From contig NC_135042.1 of assembly GCF_051020975.1 (NCBI RefSeq), forward strand, positions 3,123,888-3,187,887: a DNA stretch of 64,000 bases, in the 5' to 3' direction. The stretch comes from Osmia lignaria lignaria. Taxonomy: Eukaryota > Arthropoda > Insecta > Hymenoptera > Megachilidae. Of the stretch, positions 61,517 through 64,000 are shown piece by piece (within the stretch, counting starts at the first letter, position 1; every line of letters begins with the position of its first letter). Both the position numbers and the translations under genes were made by a program. Below the pieces are notes generated by a model. It was not told where the DNA came from and did not search any database. It worked only from the letters and a program-made list of their open reading frames with translations.

Positions 61517-63353
61517 ATGGAGGCGATGAGGTCGTTGCAGAACGACGAGGATGATTTCCTGCCGACCTCCTCGATCGACGATATCGTCGACTATATCCAG
61601 AAGAATTACCGCGACGACGGTGACCTTTACGCTCAGGTGCGAACCGCGCTGAAACAGGTCTGTTCCCAAGGGTTAGTTCTGCGTCAGGCGCAAATTGTGT
61701 CTCGCGTGAGACACGATCGCGTTTCAAGGCAAATGCAAACCGTTTATCTCGTTCGCAGACCGTGCATCTATCGACCAATTTCGTTTGCTGTTCAGACTGT
61801 TAATTGTAACGCTTCCTTTAGTCGAACTAGCTTGATGAAACATAAATTATAGTTTTAAGATTTACTCCAGAAAGAACTTAAGGGGCTATACCAGTGTGAC
61901 CGCTCTAAAATTTGGTGATTTTCGAGAATTTTTTTTTTTAAGAAATATTACATCAAATGTTTTTAAACTTTAGGGATGTATTTAGTTACAAGTCGTATAT
62001 CTATAATAATTTTTTGGTACAAAAATAATAAATAACAAGCGACTTATACGCTATCTTCCAGGGCTCCAAAAAAAAAAGTTGTTCCACTGCTGCAGTGATT
62101 GTCTGAGTGCTTAAAATGAAAAATGACAAAGACGCTGTTAAACTAGAAGGTATTCTCCGTACCATGAACTAGGATTTTTGAAAAATATTAAAATCTGACG
62201 AAATGGCGAAGTTTTGAAGAAAAGTTTGGAATTTAGCCTAAAAAAATCGTAGTTTTTTTAATGCCAAATTGACATTTTTCATCCAATCAAAAAAATCCTA
62301 GTTCATGGCATGGCAAAACATGTACTGAACACGCTGAAAAAGTTTCGAGTCGATGCAATAATTTGTATTCGAGTTAGAGCTACAGCAAATTTGAGAAATA
62401 CCGTTTTGAGAAAAACGCGATCCATCGGCGGTAAGCGTGTTTGAGATTATAAAACTATTTGAGATTCGACCTTAAAATTTTAATATGATATTTTAGGGAG
62501 TATAGACTTTCAAAAGATGCAAGAAAAAAAAATCGATTTTTCAAAAGTGTTACACTGACATAGCCCCTTAAGGAAGTACACCCCATCTTGAATTTTCTTT
62601 TGTCCTTCTTGCGAGTCAATCAATTTGTCATATCAATTCATAATTATTTTCCTGGAATTTTATTACAGATTCGCTATGGAATTACTTGAAAATGAATATC
62701 ATTTAATCGGACCAGACGCCGCTTCCATGAATCGAATTACATGTTCCAATAGTCCAAAAGATTGTTCCTTATCCTATACAAAATCCAAAATTCCAAAACC
62801 CCATAAGAAAGATAGGTCAAAGAATATTTGTATCTGTGAAACATCGCATGATGAAGAAACAGGACGAACTACGAGCAAGCGCCGAAGAGCCTCCAAAAGT
62901 GCAGCAGCTAGAGATTTGGAAAGAACAAGTTCAAAAAGAGAACGGAATAATCGTGAAGAAGATAAGTTAACCGAAGAATCAGCAGAGTGCACTTGCAGCT
63001 CAACTTTAACGGATGAAGATAACGTTTCCAAAATACAAGAAAATATGCAGCATGCGTTAGAAAAGAAAGATGAAAGACGACGAAAGTCGGTTCACAGGTC
63101 TCTGATGGGTACGCCGAGCATGAGACGAATTAATAATCAAACAATGGGAACTGGTGATACAAGAAAAGATAGAGCAGCAGAAATTGTGAAAGAAATGGAT
63201 GAAGAGGATTTTGAAATAAATAATGCAAATGAGTCGCAAAATCAAATACGGTCCAAAAAGGCCATACAAACTGAAAAAGAGCTTGAAAGATGGATCGAGC
63301 GTTGTCGAAGAGAATGCGAGCGACGAAAAGATCGACGCCCTCAGAATAATTAA
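61517..63353 (+). CDS. Uncharacterised nuclear-type protein with an N-terminal winged-helix-like domain
   Basis: Exons 61517-61671 and 62669-63353 join in phase (GG|A) and give 279 aa from this ATG. Residues 1-70 resemble linker-histone-like winged-helix folds (MEAMRSLQ, DIVDYIQKNYRDDGDLYAQ, VRTALKQVCSQGF, ENEYHLIGPD). The rest is highly charged, Ser/Lys/Arg-rich and probably disordered (SKRRRASKSAAARD), ending in a basic helix (ERWIERCRRECERRKDR). An upstream acidic segment (61221-61376, EEDREEDEDEDRSED) could be an earlier exon: splicing GAAAAA|GTTGAG to 61460 keeps frame and would give 350 aa, but the donor is weak. Intron 1 holds a TTAA element. The neighbour at 63607 encodes a similar fold. 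DUF4777-like is a guess. Confidence 0.65.
61878..62571. mobile_element. 694-bp TTAA-bounded inverted-repeat element
   Basis: The left end TTAAGGGGCTATACCAGTGT and the reverse complement of the right end, TTAAGGGGCTATGTCAGTGT, match over about 20 bp with TTAA at both boundaries (61878-61881, 62568-62571). No transposase. It lies wholly inside the intron of the winged-helix gene. The ends resemble those of the element at 5253-6178. Confidence 0.8.
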
Positions 63354-63606
63354 ATTCCTCTATTAATTCCGTACTTTTCTTACAAGATATTTTAATTTAA
63401 ATTACAGCTTTCTTCAATTTTGTAAATGCATGTATGCAACCTCCTTTCTCATTACGATATGAAAATTTTGATGTGCATAAATTCTTATAAATTTGTATAA
63501 AAATATATGTAATTTTATTATACATCGTTATTTTACACGTATCTCTTACTAAAATTACTGTACGATATTTTTCTGGTTTTATACTGTTTTTCCTTTAATT
63601 GTACTT

Positions 63607-64000
63607 TTACTCTTCGTGATTCAACATATTTGGAGAAATGCGCAAAAATTTTCCGGTTCGATCGGTTGGAATTAAATAACCAGAATCTATCGCGAATGAC
63701 AGTGCCTTTCGTAGATACGACTTTACCTCGCTGTTTTCTAAAACATTAAACGTACGTAATATATAAAAATAATATTAATATTAATTGTAACATTAATATG
63801 CCTCGTAAGAATATCGTTAATGTAAATACATGGATTAAATTTGAAACGCAATGAACTCGTAATATAATTGATTCCATGTGAAAACTATACCTGCGCTTGT
63901 ATATCTGCGAGGTGGATGAATGGTTTTCCTCCTCGCATTTCCTTTACGAAATTTACTGCATGCATTGTTACGCTGTTTTCGAACGCAATCTGTGTATGCA
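63607..64000 (-). CDS. Partial gene: second winged-helix-like protein (C-terminus only)
   Basis: Two exons are visible (transcript order 64000-63891, 63737-63607), joined as G|AA after a CAG|GTATAG donor. The 5' part lies beyond the window. The product reads RKQRNNACSKFRKGNARRKT (basic), then SEVKSYLRKALSFAIDSGYL, IPTDRTGKFLRISP and ends NHEE. The pattern SYLRKALSFAIDSGYLIP followed by a short wing is like the winged helix of linker histones and resembles ALKQVCSQGF of the plus-strand neighbour. The two genes are tail to tail, their stops 254 bp apart. An alternative reading of the upstream exon (MHAVNFVKEMRGG) is open, but its phase does not fit the downstream exon. Confidence 0.6.

Overview
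The window is insect nuclear DNA, most likely hymenopteran. The genes are intron-rich with short AT-rich introns and canonical GT/AG junctions. Two six-cysteine odorant-binding protein genes lie in tandem, degenerate CTAAC/TTAGG-type repeats recur, and short inverted-repeat transposons are abundant. The species cannot be fixed from sequence alone. All gene models were built by hand from codon phase, splice signals and family motifs, with no alignment or transcript evidence.

Layout. 1-19.8 kb (+): an FGF receptor tyrosine kinase (heartless/breathless family) with a 10.5 kb first intron full of small transposons and a pair of alternative exons for the first half of its third Ig domain. 20.7-22.7 kb (+): a Polycomb RING-finger protein (PCGF3). 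23.4-31.6 kb (+): an R3HCC1L orthologue whose introns hold five inverted-repeat elements. 32.9-35.7 kb (-): SRP72, tail to tail with R3HCC1L. 36.3-39.2 kb (-): two odorant-binding proteins, each 134 aa. 41.5-43.3 kb (+): an ADISSP/C20orf27 orthologue. 44.3-49.8 kb (-): a predicted secreted Vps62-domain protein with large nested elements in its introns. 52.0-52.6 kb (-): a small membrane RING-H2 protein. 53.6-54.7 kb (-): a PAR-like bZIP factor with tRNA-Met inside its first intron. 54.8-55.5 kb: tRNA-Arg(CCT) and tRNA-His(GTG). 55.5-61.2 kb: largely gene-poor, with a pre-miRNA-sized hairpin. 61.2-64.0 kb: two convergent genes that both appear to encode winged-helix domains; the second runs off the window.

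The genes are a mix of housekeeping, chromatin, signalling and chemosensory functions, not an operon or one pathway. The three genes with predicted signal peptides on the minus strand (two OBPs and the Vps62-domain gene) all have a TATAAAAG box 58-105 bp upstream of the start codon; the other genes show no obvious TATA box.

Mobile DNA. At least eight elements are bounded by TTAA and end in piggyBac-like repeats. Two are pogo-like (CAGTAAAA ends), several are long fold-backs, and one CTAAC-rich repeat family has seven copies in three clusters. Several are nested. No intact transposase was seen, so all look non-autonomous. No coordinated multi-gene novel system was found; the most notable biology is the FGFR exon pair, the secreted Vps62-domain gene and the winged-helix gene pair.
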